Source of the DNA: Protopterus annectens
Lineage: Eukaryota; Chordata; Ceratodontiformes; Protopteridae
Direction of reading: 5' to 3'
NCBI RefSeq assembly: GCF_019279795.1
Contig: NC_056738.1
Coordinates: 481,174,281-481,238,280, forward strand
Length of the DNA: 64,000 bases
The translations under genes were made by a program, and so were the position numbers. The notes beneath the pieces were generated by a model that was not told where the DNA came from, ran no database searches, and was given only the letters and a program-made list of their open reading frames with translations. Below, in pieces: positions 34,022-45,462 of this stretch (position 1 is its first letter; every line of letters starts with the position of its first letter).

Positions 34022-35035
34022 CTAAAGCTTTAATGCCGTGTACTTCAATACTGGCATGATACTGCATGCCTCATTTATACCAGGGGGGTGGGCAGAATTT
34101 CGTCTAAACTGCCACATTAACTCTTCCCTCTCAAGTCTATTCTTCCAATTCCCTCCCCTCAAATCACTTCCTACAGTTTCTAAAATCCCAAAGTGAAAAG
34201 TTTTACATAATACGTTCCCCTTCAAGTGCCTATATAGGGCATTATTCTCATCTTCACGTCTAATAGCATAGAGGTGTTCGTATATCCTTCTACGGAGAGC
34301 CCTTTCAGTTTTGCGTACATAGAACTGTTGACAGTTCTGACAAACTGCCGCATACACTAACCCCTTAGATCCACAAGAGCCCCTTTTCAGTGTAATGTTT
34401 CTCCTAGGGGACCCTATTTCTATGTACTCAACACCCAAAATGTACGGACAATAGGCACATGATCCACATTTCCTAGTCCCTCTTGGTAGACCACTTAAAT
34501 GGATAGGATGTTCCAATAAAAATTTTAAATTATAATTAGTTGTAAATACAAACACAGGTTCTTTACCTATAAAATCCATAAGGTCGTCTGTACTTTTAAA
34601 CATGACCCAATTCCTTCTCACTATCTGTTTAATTTCCTTACTCAGCTCACCAAATGTTGAAACCAATGCTTGACTGTAATTGTTGTCCCTGTTCTGGACC
34701 TCAGGGTTCCCTATAAGTTCAGTTGTTGTTCCTAATAAAGGTTTAAATCTTTTTCCCCATTCATTCATAACTTCCTCACATATGGGGTGTAGCATTTGTG
34801 TCAGATAGCCTCTTTCTATAAAGAGGTTTACCAAGGTAGCCATTTCCCTCTTACAAATCTCTTGACTTGAACACATTCTGGCTAACCTCACCATCTGCCC
34901 TTTTACAATATTTCTGTTTGTGTAACCCAGGTGACTACTATTATATTCCAAATAGTCATTCGAGAAAGTTGGCTTCCTGTATACTCTGGATGTGAAACCT
35001 TTTTTGTCCCTGTCCAAAGCAACAGTTACATCCAA
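34022..35035 (-). pseudogene. Penelope RT thumb, linker and GIY-YIG nuclease
   Basis: A 337-codon frame. It holds the RT thumb (TSRVYRKPTFSNDYLEYNSS, SSHLGYTNRNIVKGQMVRLA), a linker with LPRGTRKCGSCAYCPYI, and the nuclease (GLVYAAVCQNCQQFYVRKTE, RRRIYEHLYAIRREDENN, ALYRHLKGN). In the GIY-YIG signature the expected YVG reads YVR, so the glycine is lost. H, R, E and N positions remain. Ends at a natural stop. The longest single frame of the element. Confidence 0.92.
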
Positions 35036-36165
35036 ATAATTAATAGAATCCTTACTAGGGGTACTAGTAAATTTAAAATAATTTCATACTCCGTTAATAT
35101 AATCAAAAAATTCCATAATTTCCACATCTTTTTTTCCACAAAATAAATAAATATGTCATCCAGGAAGCGGAGGTAGGTCCACCATTGATCTGGGAATTTA
35201 CTATTAAAAATATGTTCTTTTTCCCAACTGTACATTGCTAAGTTTGCAAAATGGGGGGCACAACTAATACCCATGGCCACCCCTTTAATCTGTTTAAAAA
35301 AATTCACCCTCAAATGTGGAAGAAATTATTTTTTAAAATAATGTCCATAAGGACCATAACAAAATTTAAAAGATTATTATTAAGTCACATACTTCCAAGA
35401 GGGCCTCACAGAAAAAAAGTCAACCTCTCATAGTGGGGAATCGAAGTGAACAAGTCTACGACATCAATAGTAGCAAAAATTGTTATTCCCATTATAATAT
35501 TCACTTTTAATCCTACTTAAAAAATCCCAAGAATCACGTAGGATGTAATCGATGCTCTTCAAATTGTCCCTTACTACCCTTTCTACGAAGATACCCAAGG
35601 GAAAAGTCATACTGTTTTCAGAACTAATAATTAACCTATAAGGGGGGGTCGGTGATATTTTTGTGGGTTTTCGGTATCCCAAACATAATCGGGATTCTAG
35701 AATGGTCAGTACAAAGGAATTCAAAAACTTCCTCATTAATAGCACCTTGTAAAAGTGAATCTTTCAAACATAATTGTATTTTTTATGAGCAATATTAATC
35801 TCATTCAAGGAAGATGTCTCATATTTATCATCATCCTGTAGCATACTGTCAATTTTATTAGTGTAATCTGTCTTCTCCACAATCACCATACCTCCACCCT
35901 TGTCAGGTTTCATAAACCTCAAGTTAGTATTCCTTCGTAGTTCTTTTAAGAGTTGGTTCTCCTCAAAGGACAGGTTATATTGCTTACATTTAAAATTGTA
36001 GTAGGACTCATAAATCTCCTGTGTACAAACCTTATCAAATGTAGATATTGTAGGGTGAAAGGGTGGGTTAAAACAACTTCTCCTTTTAAAATTTAACTGT
36101 GGTGGTAAACTAATAGTACCTTTGAATAGGTACCTTTAAATTTAACTTCCTTGTAAATAGTTTGA
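35026..36165 (-). pseudogene. Penelope reverse transcriptase
   Basis: Minus-strand frames (about 36050-35750, 35745-35464, 35313-35026) give LRFMKPDKGGGMVIVEKTDY, PPYRLIISSENSMTFPLGIF, QIKGVAMGISCAPHFANLAM, and the catalytic FLDD in WTYLRFLDDIFIYF. These are the diagnostic Penelope RT blocks. Stops and small frameshifts separate them, and the region between 35464 and 35313 is damaged. Confidence 0.88.
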
Positions 36166-36305
36166 AATCCGTAATAATCTATGAAATGTCTTCTTTCCTG
36201 TTAGGCACAAATTTTATACCCTTCAACAGAGAAAAATTATTCTTACTGATTCCTAACCCAGCATAGCTGAATATGTTAAAACCCATATAACTCAGTAATA
36301 CCTCA

Positions 36306-37493
36306 TCAAAAGAGGAGATAATTTTTTTCCTCTGTGCTGTCCTGGTCAGTCAGTAGTAACTGTTCTTCCTCCATTTCTGGTGGAGAGCCTACTGACCCAC
36401 ACCCTTGTTCCCCCCTTGATGTTCTAAAAAAATGTCTACCCTTACTTACATTGTTTTTATTCAATAACTGTTCGGATCTCCTTAAAACTGGATATTCCTG
36501 TTCATAGTTATCTGACCTGTCATTAATGTGGGTATGTGGTAGGTGAAACACTTCCTCATTCCCTTCGTTGTTATTCTTATAGTATGATCTAGGAAGGGGG
36601 TAAGCTATCTTGTCCCTATAATCACAAAAATCTCTGTGGAGTTTCTTGCACTTCCTTTTCACATTTTTATTCACTTGTTCCTCTATTTTTTTAGAAAACA
36701 GCATCGTATCTATTGCAAACATCATCAAAATAAACATCATTCACAATAGTTTCATTAAATTTTTCCACTTCATCAAATAAGCTATCTATTTTTTTGTTAT
36801 TAATACTTATGATGAAATCCATAAGTTCTGTGCCATGCCTGTCAAACATTTCAATAAGTTTACAAAGCTCAGGGTCTTCTTCCGTTAACCTGTTAGGAAA
36901 ACGGTAGACCCCCCAGTCCGTTAGGTACCCTTTTGTTCTTAATGCTTTAATTTAAGAACACATTATCACATTGAAAGTTACGTACCTTCACCAGTTTATT
37001 TTCCAAGTCCCTCAGTCTCTGGTTGATATCTCCTTTATTTGGTCATGTCCCTGGCGAGGTAGTATTAGTAGGAAAAATGTCCATATTGAACCAGTCCCTT
37101 AGTGTAGATCCTTTTGTTAATAGTGATTTTCTGCCTTATTTGGCCGCACGGAATAGATTCCTGTGTGTTAAACTGTTTATTAACAGCTTGCATTGTCTTC
37201 TTTCATGCCCCCTAGGTCTCTTATTGCCCTTTCCTGGTGTTCCAGAATAACCCACGTCTGTAGAAGGAGTCTGGTTGGTTCCGTTCTTCCCGCACAGCCT
37301 CCTGGGCCTTGTAGTCTCTATCGACCACTGTTTGCAGTTCAGAAACCTTGCCGGTTAGAGTGGCAATAACATTCATAAGCTGTGTCAAGGTCACAGATTC
37401 ATTTCCAGTGTTACTCAGTCTCCGATTTTCTCTACTTTCTCTACCTTCTAAAAAAAGAGAAGGTAGACTGGGTTCCACAGAGTCGGCCATCAA
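36306..37493 (-). pseudogene. Penelope N-terminal region
   Basis: Two frames: 37221-37493 starting MADSVEPSLPSLF with a heptad-like stretch (LTQLMNVIATLTGKVSELQ), and 36306-36740 with KNVKRKCKKLHRDFCDYRDK. Basic and coiled-coil-like N-terminal segments before the RT are usual in this class. Function unclear; frames are discontinuous. Confidence 0.65.
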
Positions 37494-37596
37494 AATGCAA
37501 AGTGGTTTCAGGAACCAACCTGAAAACCCGGTGTGTTAATACAATACAGCAAACCACTTCTCCAAACTATTTCCACACACCCAAAAATAACCACGA

Positions 37597-37971
37597 AGAA
37601 CAAAAAAACAGGTAGGAATTTGCCAAACTTCAACCAATGAACAAACAAAGCAAAATTTCTGTGGAAACAGTAGGAAAAAAGTGTCGCAGCAACCTCCAAG
37701 GTAGATAAAAAGTTGATTTATTATAATAATCCAATAATCCAAACCAGTAGTCAAGCGAGCTTTCGTCTCGTTACCCAAGACTTCTTCAAAACAAATTAAA
37801 ATACATCAATACCATACTTAAATAGTCCCTGATGAGCAATTAAAATTGATTGTCAATTAAGAGCCAAAATGTAAGGAAGTCCTTATAAGGGCAAAAGTTA
37901 AAAATGCTTTTAAATAAGTTCAGAACCATCTTGTTAATGACATAGAAAATATATAAGAACACTTCCAAATG
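37597..37971 (-). repeat. Penelope pseudo-LTR (coding-strand upstream copy)
   Basis: 375 bp, direct repeat of 33515-33926, ending cacttccaaatg immediately before the ~450-bp flank repeat. It keeps the shorter gaaaatatat segment. Confidence 0.92.
37744..37796 (-). ncRNA. Hammerhead ribozyme remnant, decayed core
   Basis: Counterpart of 33655-33712. Here stem II is perfect (GTCTTG / CGAGAC, loop GGTAA) and GAAA (37764-37761) and stem III AGC-TC-GCT are kept, but the CTGATGA core has become TTGAAGA. The two copies therefore preserve complementary parts of the same ribozyme. Confidence 0.6.
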
Positions 37972-38432
37972 ACAGGGGAGCCTGCACCCCCTGCAGAAAA
38001 CACTTACATTTCACAGAGTCTAATCAAGGAGTTTAATATTCCGTGACTCAAGTGGAAGGACTTATTATATCCTTGTTTTAAAGTCAAGGATAATGTACAT
38101 TAAAATTTTGCTTGGCTTTGTTGTATTTCTGCCTATCAAGCAGTGTAGGCTGCATTGTTTGCTTTCTTTCTCTAAATGTCCTGGATCCCTTCAATAGTTT
38201 GTCCGTGTATGCACAAGCACTCCAGTGACACCAAATTGAAACATTTCCCCCAAAGATCCCTTCATTAGTTTGCCCATGTCTGCATATTATCATGCATCAG
38301 AACACTCAGAGACTATGGTCTGTATTTCCAGAAAGGCATATCTGAAAATCCTGTCAACCTAAGGAGTGATCCTCAGAAGCAGAGACTCCCAAGACTGACA
38401 GCAGTGTAATAAGATGCAACCCTTGAAAGGAG
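37971..38432 (+). repeat. ~450-bp direct repeat flanking the Penelope element, right
   Basis: Partner of 33061-33514, from gacaggggagcctgcacccc to ataagatgcaacccttgaaa. Small indels (cgttg versus ctttgttg) and scattered substitutions. Confidence 0.9.
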
Positions 38433-39600
38433 CATTACTTCTCGATCAACAAGTATCCATCTCCTAGATCAGGAATTATAGGTTCTGGACACCCTGGGAA
38501 AAAGTGCTTGCTTGTGTCTACAAAACTGACCGCGACTGTCTCTCTCAATGATTTTGTACTTTAGTGACGTCTTCTGGGTGAGAAACATCATATCATAGAG
38601 AAGATTTGTGATCATAACCATAAATAAAAATGTTATGCCCAAGAGCCACTGTATGTACATTTGGCAGCCTGAAGGTGTAAGTGGTAAATGACTTAGTGGC
38701 CAGATGTGCCAGGGTGGCAGAATCTAATTGCCACAAAACATAGGTCTTGGCCATGCCACATTCTTTTTGCTGAAAATGTGAAGGATTCCCCTTATAGACT
38801 TGACTTTCAGGAAGCCTTTGCTGTCCGATCCAGAAGTTGATGATTCTCTGAGATCCATAATACTTCTTCAACATGATGCAAAAAATGCACCAGGATGCAA
38901 ACGAGGTAGCAGATACCACGGGTTTGCTGAAATCCACAGCAGTAAGATTTTCTGTTGTGTCCGAGCAGTGTTGTTCTGCAGGATCTCCAACATGAGTACT
39001 GACCCAAATGCTGAGGTTCTGTATGCTTCAGGAGAGCCCATGGTCAGTCCCAAGCTGGGTAGCCATCTTGACTACTCTAAGATGGAGGTAGCTCAGAGAG
39101 GGCTCATTCTACATATAGCCTTGGGTGAGGGTTACTACTAGTGGGTGTGCAAGACACCATGCCAAAGCTGATGGAATAATAGATTGAAAATATTAGAAGA
39201 CTTTTAATGTTAATTGGGAAGCCCTGCATAAGTCACCATTAATAGGTAGCTCAGTAATCTAATTTAAACAATAACTAGTGGAAATAAACTAACATCAGCA
39301 ATGACAAAAGTTTAGTTATTAACTGTAAGATTGATCTCCCAGAAAAAAATGCAGTAATAAAATAGTCTTCCCCCTTTTTCTTAGTGACCACTTTTCTTTG
39401 ATGAAATTATTTACCAGCGAGAGCTAAACCTTCAAAAAATATTTTTATTAACCCTAATTATTGTATATTATTCATTTTATTCAGAGATGCCTTATCTTCA
39501 TAAAACAAATAAGAAATAAAAAGAAAAGAAATTCCAAGGTGTTGTCTAAATTATCTTTAACATTTACATATCAGTAACACAGATGAAATTCTATTATCAT
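38433..39600. other. No gene recognised
   Basis: About 1.2 kb without recognisable domains, terminal repeats or RNA genes. Short overlapping frames on both strands (38.5-39.15 kb) show no family motif. Confidence 0.5.
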
Positions 39601-39619
39601 AACAGCAAAAGTCTGTCAT

Positions 39620-41230
39620 TCAAACAACCCCACAGTAGCCCTTGCTACTTTCTCTAGTCTTGTACAGCAACTCCAGGACAGATTTTAGCCTTTCAGACTG
39701 AAATGTATAGTGGGCAAAAAATAAGGGCAGTGACCAAGCACTGGCTGAATGGAATGCTATTTTAGCAAACCAAGCTAAACTTAATTTATTCAAGCATCTA
39801 AGAAATTGGATAAGGATAACTACTAGTAGTGCCAAAGCTTCATACATTAGCTTGTACCAGGAGCAACAGCTGGACAATCTAAAACTATTTTGGAATACGG
39901 TTAAGCAACTCATTACTGATGAGGTAGTTCCCAAAGCATCAATAAACTTCTGAAAGGTATAGGTAATCTAAATAAGCGAAAGGATCTCATTCTGACCCCA
40001 TAACCTAAGAAGTAAAAAAAATTGAATACTGACCCACCAACAGATACCGTAACCTTGCATCAGTTTCTAGAAAATCCACAGTTGAAAAGTTATTTAGTGG
40101 TGTGCACTACAGCTGCACACCACTCAACCACATAGTGCAAGAATTCCGGATAAAACCAAAAAGAATGGTGGGGGGAGACAAAGGCCCAAAATCAGGGATA
40201 GAAACACTCCCCTTATCGATGTAGAAAGTTGCTAGAATAACAAGTTTTTTACTGACCTTTATTTTCTGAATGATATGAAATCTGAAACTTGGTTGTATAT
40301 CTTTAGTGGCTGCAATCCCCAATGGTTTGCCAGAAATTCTACACAGCTGAGAGGGTATAATTGCCCATCTTTTTACTACCTTCATCCGTAGTTCATTTTA
40401 TCAGGACCCCCTTACATGTGTATGTAATATAAAGCTAACTACAAAAGTCATACCTCTTTGTTTTAACCATTTGTTTGTTATACCACTGCCAAAAGTTCCT
40501 CATCCTCTAATCCACTAGTGATAGTAGACCCATTCCAAATTCTTGCCCACTTGATAAAAATCTTGATAAATTGATTTACAAGCAAATCTGCACTGCATCA
40601 TGAAATATGATATACTTAATGATAGATGACATTGATTTAGAAACCGATATAGCATCTTTATTGTAATTTACTACTTTACAGATGACCAACATAGCAAAAA
40701 GATGACTTAACAGGAGCTATGTTTTGACTTAATAGGAACTGTTTTAAGGCATCAAATATGAGGGTCATGGCTTGCTTCTAGAAAACTGAACCATATTGCT
40801 TTTTCTACTTAAGCAATACTGTGCTTTAACTCCTATCTTTCTGACAGAATTTTTTATCATATGAGCAAATAATACACTGTCTGGTATAGTGCTGCCTCAA
40901 AGGAGGTGCCGTAAGGGTCAATACTGTGACCATTCTTGTCACTTTTCATTAATGACATGTCATTCAGTCTCTCCTACTCTGAATTTGTTTTATATATGGA
41001 TGATTTGTTTCTGAGGGCCCACAAAATTGTCTACACATTTACACCTAGCCCTACAAAATAATTTCAGTACAGTGTAGATTTGGGCATGTATCACCAAACT
41101 TTCCATAAACGCTCAGAAATCTGCAGGAATGATGTTTGAGACCCACAGAAATACTGGCAGTGCCACTCTGTTATCAGTTAAGGATCCTGAAAAATACAGA
41201 AATTCCATATCACTATGTTACAATACAAAA
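39620..41230 (+). pseudogene. LINE relic (L2-like), pre-RT and RT palm
   Basis: Forward strand. 39800-39950 reads TSSAKASYISLYQEQQLDNL and LFWNTVKQLITDE, the pre-RT region of L2-type ORF2. 40890-41210 reads FINDMSFSLSYSEFVLYMDD and LSINAQKSAGMMFETHR, where YMDD holds the catalytic pair and LSIN begins the thumb. A reverse MITE copy at 40128-40365 lies between. The endonuclease was not recognised. Confidence 0.65.
40128..40365 (-). mobile_element. MITE copy, reverse
   Basis: Ends gctgagagggtata, and contains gacaaaggcccaaaatcagg and gatatgaaatctgaaacttg in the family order. Inserted in the LINE relic. Confidence 0.65.
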
Positions 41231-41234
41231 TGCT

Positions 41235-42520
41235 AAATAGTTGCATTTTTCCATCTTTTACTTGGTAATTTAATGTTCAAATTGGTAAATTATAACTATT
41301 GCCACCCCTTGGAAACAAGCTGTTTATCAGACACTCAGGATGTCTGTCTGCTACAAAGACCAGGTTATACACAAGAGCAGCTGAGAAAGTGTTTAGTAAG
41401 CTACCCCCTACCAGCTAGCTTGTGTTACTTCAAAACATACTGAATAAAGTTTCTCAGTTTTTGAAAATGTGTGAAGACCCACGTGGCTGTTAAATGTAAG
41501 TACAACTTTTTTAAGGGGTTAAGGATAAGTCATTTCTGAAAATAATGGCTACTCAGTCAAACCACATGTCATTTAAACTTAAAACCTGGTAGATCTACAG
41601 CCATGTAGACATATGTCTGAATTTATCTATGAAAATTTATCTTCTTTAAAACAAAGTGTTACTTAATGTAATCCTATACATAATATAATGTTTGTCTTGC
41701 TATGCAAGCTGTGTTCTATCTTACATATTAATGCTTAACTGATTTCACCTCTACATTTATAATGTATACTTGTCATTTGCCTGATGGCCAAAGAACTGGA
41801 TGAAGACAGTCTTATTGTTGAGACCAGTTCACTTACACAGTTAACAAATTAATGGCCAAAAGTTAGTTTGAAAAATTTTGTTTCCCCAATCTCCAACTCA
41901 GCTCTTAATAGATATCCCGCCTTAATAGAAAACTGCAGCAAAGATGACTCCTTGTAAAGAGCCATCCAGGAGGTCTTGCAAGACAACCAAGGATCTGGAT
42001 ATCATTGATTCTTAGTTATAAAGAAGGTGTGGGACCTAGGGATGATGCTAGACTGGTAAGGCCTTAACATCATCATCCTAAAGAGTCTTTTCTTTGGTCA
42101 TCCTTCAGTTTCAGTTGCTTCCATTATATATAGTAGACTATGTGTGCAGTTTAGATCTTCAGAGTACTTATTTCCAGAGTGTTTACAGAATGAATTAGTA
42201 CTTGCTTATCTGCACCTGCAAGGGACACAGTTGTTTCTCTAGTTGGATAACTGCCTATTAGTGGCTGATAGCTGAGGCAATCTGTCATATCATTGCAAAC
42301 TTTGCAAAGACCCATGTAACTGTAGCTTCCGTTTTGAATTTCACAGTATTTTTCCTAGATAATGCATTTTAGTTACTTTTACTATTAAAAGGACTGTCAG
42401 ACATTCTTTCCATGGTTCCCCTTCTATTACCAGATGTTCTTCACATTTCTTAGGACTGTGATAAAGTTACCAGCCTTCATTCTAATTGTTCCTGTAAGGA
42501 CAGGTCTTAATGTAAATGCA
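41235..42520. other. No gene recognised
   Basis: AT-rich DNA up to the left end of the DIRS element. No motif recognised. Confidence 0.5.
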
Positions 42521-42685
42521 GATGTAATGGGATCCTATCTCGCCTACATTCATAACTGATGGGTTCGGAGCCGATCCGTCGGCTCCGACTCGGCCACTAT
42601 ACACTAGAACGAAGTCTCTCATTGGCTGGGCTACCCCTTATCCCATAATGCACCACGCCTGCTTCCCCAGATCTCGTTTGCTGCT
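42521..42685 (+). repeat. DIRS left inverted terminal repeat
   Basis: From gatgtaatgggatcctatct through cccataatgcaccacgcctg to the start of the leader; complement of 48647-48810. Contains a hairpin of two 10-bp arms, tcggagccga and tcggctccga, separated by tccg. Confidence 0.95.
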
Positions 42686-42867
42686 TTTCAAGCCGGACGT
42701 GGTCTTGACTTGGCTGGAGCTAAGTGTTTTTTTCTTGACCTTTTGGTCTTTTTTTGACTAGGGTTTCTGTCAGAATTTAAACAAACAGCTGTTTTAACAG
42801 CTTTGTGAGCGTTTGTGGTCAGTTTGTGTAAAATTAATTTTATTCTTTTTCGCGCTACTAGTGTACT

Positions 42868-43006
42868 GGGCAAGGCCCCTTTAAGTTAGAGGGCCTTTGC
42901 CCTTATTGTATGTCTATCTTTTTTTCTTGTTGTGTGACTGAAAATAGTTTTCGGGCTAAGCCCGTTTAAGTTAGAGGGCTTTGTTTAAGTTAGAGGGCTT
43001 TAGCCC
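42868..43006 (+). promoter_or_regulatory. Twin hairpins in DIRS leader
   Basis: Two stem-loops of the same design upstream of gag. One pairs gggcaaggccc with gggcctttgccc (42868-42902). The other pairs gggctaagccc with gggctttagccc (42953-43005). Both loops carry ttaagttaga, and in the second the unit gtttaagttagagggcttt is doubled. Role unknown; packaging or translation control are possibilities. Confidence 0.6.
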
Positions 43007-43065
43007 ATACATTAGTTACTGTTTTTTTTCTAGCTCAGTTACCTGTTTTTTCTACTGTACCCAAA

Positions 43066-45461
43066 ATGTCTAAGGAGCAGAAATCAGGGTTCAAAAAGTG
43101 TGCAAAATGTAATTATAAAATGTCTATTACAGACAGCCATGCTGTCTGCGTGTACTGTTTAGGGCCTAAACATTTACAGGATACTTGCAGTGTGTGTCAC
43201 GCTTTTTCCTCCAGGGTGCTCCAGGAGAGAAAAAACAAGCTGATACTTAGGGGTCTGATTAAGCCCTCATTTGAGGAAGCTTTGGCTTTATCTCCAGCTT
43301 CTAAAAAGAAGAGATCGTCGGCTCCGACCAGTCCGTCGGGCCCGACACCCAAGAAGCATAGATCGTCGGCTCCGACCAGTCCGTCGGACCCAACAGCTAA
43401 GAAACTGGGATCGGCTTCTTCTTCCTCGGCTCCAATGGCTTCGGAGCCGATGGCGGAAGGGTCTGCCTCGGTGCTTCTTCCCTCGGCTCCATTGGTGTCG
43501 GAGCAGCAGGTTAGTGCATCGAGAGGCCAATCACCTACTTCGGCTCATTTGGTCTCGGAGCCGTTGGAGGTGTGCAGCTCAGACTCTTCCCCCTCGGCTC
43601 CAGAGCTTCCTTCAGCGCCGACACTGTTGCAAACGGTTCCGGTCTCGGGTCCCATAGTGCTGGAACCCTTTCGGAGCCGATCCCCTGCTTTATCGGAGCC
43701 AAGGCAGAAGTCTTCTCAGCCCCAATCTGTTTCCTCCAAATCCTCTAGGTTGTCGGATTCGGATTTGGATAGGGTTATCCAGAGGCTGTTCCAGTCCCCA
43801 GTTTTTACTAAAATGATCTCGGCTCCAGCCCACGTGGCTTCGGAGCCGATTCCACATCCCATGCATTTGATTCCTCCTCCGACCCCCTTGGAGCCGTTGG
43901 AGTCGGTGCAGGTAGAATGCAGCGGAATCGTCCAGTTGGAGCAGGGACCCCCTCGGAGTTTCTCTGCTCCGACCTTCATTCCTACCCTGTCCTCGGTGTC
44001 AGGGTTTGGTACCGGGTCTTCCTCGGCGGGGGGCCGAGGGCAACACTGTGGAGCTCGCCTCTTCGATGCCCAGTCTTCTCCTCGGGGCATCGGCCGCAGG
44101 TATTCCCGGTACCGCCGTGGTCTCTCAGCAAGTGCCCTCTGCAGAGTCTGGAGGTCCTGCTTTTGAGGCCATGAGGAGTGCGCTGGCCATGACCTTGCCG
44201 GTTCAGCAGGGTTCTACCTCACCGTCCCAAGTTTTGGGTACTGGTGCCTCTGGAGACATTCTTTCCCATGACAGTGGGGCCCCAGGGCCTGAGGATACCC
44301 GCTTAGAGGGTTCCCTTCTTCCAGGGGGGTCCTTCTGAATCTGCTTCGGATGAACCCCCAAGGAAGAAACTGTGTAAGAGGAAGCACATTGATTCCCAAG
44401 ATGAATCCGTCACTTTGGATACTGACCTCGATGATGCGGAGGGGTCCCCTAAATCATCCTCGGATGACGTCTCTTTCTCGGATATCCTTGAGATCTTGAG
44501 ATAGAGAGGCGATTGGCAATCCAAAGCCCCTACCGCTGAGGAGTCAGTTTTCCTCAAGGCCTTTGAGGCCCAGCCCTCCTCCTCCAGGGTGTCTCCACCC
44601 TTCGACGAGTTATTAGATCTAATCTCTCGGAGGGTGTGGGAACATCCTGATACAGCGGAACCGGTGCCTGCCAGGCATAATAAGTTTCTTTCAGCCCCTC
44701 CCCAGAAGGAATTCCTCACTAAGGGTGTTGCTGTTGATGCTATGGTGGTGGCATCTGCCACTCAGCAGGACTTGGCAGAGGCTTCAACGTCTGTTCATCC
44801 TCCTAATAAGGATTCTAGGAGCATGGATATGTACGGGAAGCGTACCCTTTCTTCAGCGACCTTTACCCTGCGGTCGCTGAACTATCTCTGTCATTTTACA
44901 AGGCTCCAAAGGGACCTCCTCAAGGAGTTAGGAGAGTCCCTTGCGGGTAACCTTCCTGAGGTGTTAGCACAGACCGTAGGCACCCAGATGACTACCCCAT
45001 CTTCTATTGTCAACTCGTCCATGAGGCTCATTTCCTATGCAGCCGAAGGGGCAAGTAGAGCAGCGGGCACAGGAGTGGCTCTTAGGAGACAAGCCTGGTT
45101 ACACTTGTGTCCACTCGCGGAGGCCTTTAAGTCTTCCTTCGCCGACGGCCCCTTTGATGGGTCTTCTTTGTTTGGACCCAAGGTGAAGGACACACTTACT
45201 CGGTGCGAGCAGGAGGGCAAGACCTTGACTGCCATTGGGGCCCATTTTTCCGCTCCCTCTAGACCTTATCCCAAGGCCCAGAGAGGAGGGAAAATGTGGT
45301 TCAGGAAATCCCAAAAGTTCTTCTCTACTCCACCGAGTGATCCCCCCTCCAGAGGCAGGGGGGGGGATTCAGGAAGATGCCGCCCTAGAGGTGGCAGAGG
45401 CCCCCGTAACTCTGGAGACCGCGACTCCTTTCGTGGTTCCTCCTATCTTCAACATCCCTAG
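43066..45461 (+). pseudogene. DIRS gag, two frameshifts and one stop
   Basis: Starts at ATG 43066. Residues 10-70 hold a Cys/His-rich module (CAKCNYKMSITDSHAVCVYC, LGPKHLQDTCSVCHAF), then a long Ser/Pro region with repeats (SSAPTSPSDPTAKK, SAP/SEP), then a helical capsid-like domain from 44589 (PPFDELLDLISRRVWE, LSSATFTLRSLNYLCHF, VALRRQAWLHLCPL, FDGSSLFGPKV) and an Arg/Gly-rich C-terminus (RGRGGDSGRCRPRGGRG) suited to nucleic-acid binding. Frame shifts occur at G6 runs 44028-44033 and 44324-44329; an in-frame TAG lies near 44503. Natural stop TAG 45459-45461. Confidence 0.88.
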
Positions 45462-45462
45462 G

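Larger units (their letters stand above)
33515..37971 (-). mobile_element. Penelope-like element with pseudo-LTRs
   Basis: Direct repeats at 33515-33926 and 37597-37971 bracket minus-strand coding relics. In coding order these are an N-terminal coiled region, RT, Cys-rich linker and GIY-YIG nuclease. Direct pseudo-LTRs with hammerhead motifs are established features of this class. Several frameshifts break the single expected ORF. The outermost flanks are a separate ~450-bp duplication. Confidence 0.93.

Noticed and set aside
33515..37971. LTR retrotransposon reading of the direct repeats
   Set aside because: Internal coding is a Penelope RT with GIY-YIG nuclease; no gag-protease-integrase, no TG...CA ends.
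33166..38293. Matching antisense frames beginning MIICRHGQTNEGIFGG at both flanks of the Penelope element
   Set aside because: Similar only because the DNA is duplicated; short, no domain, and the copies have indels.
42688..42873. Antisense basic 61-codon frame in the DIRS leader
   Set aside because: Low-complexity lysine-rich translation of T-rich leader DNA on the non-coding strand.
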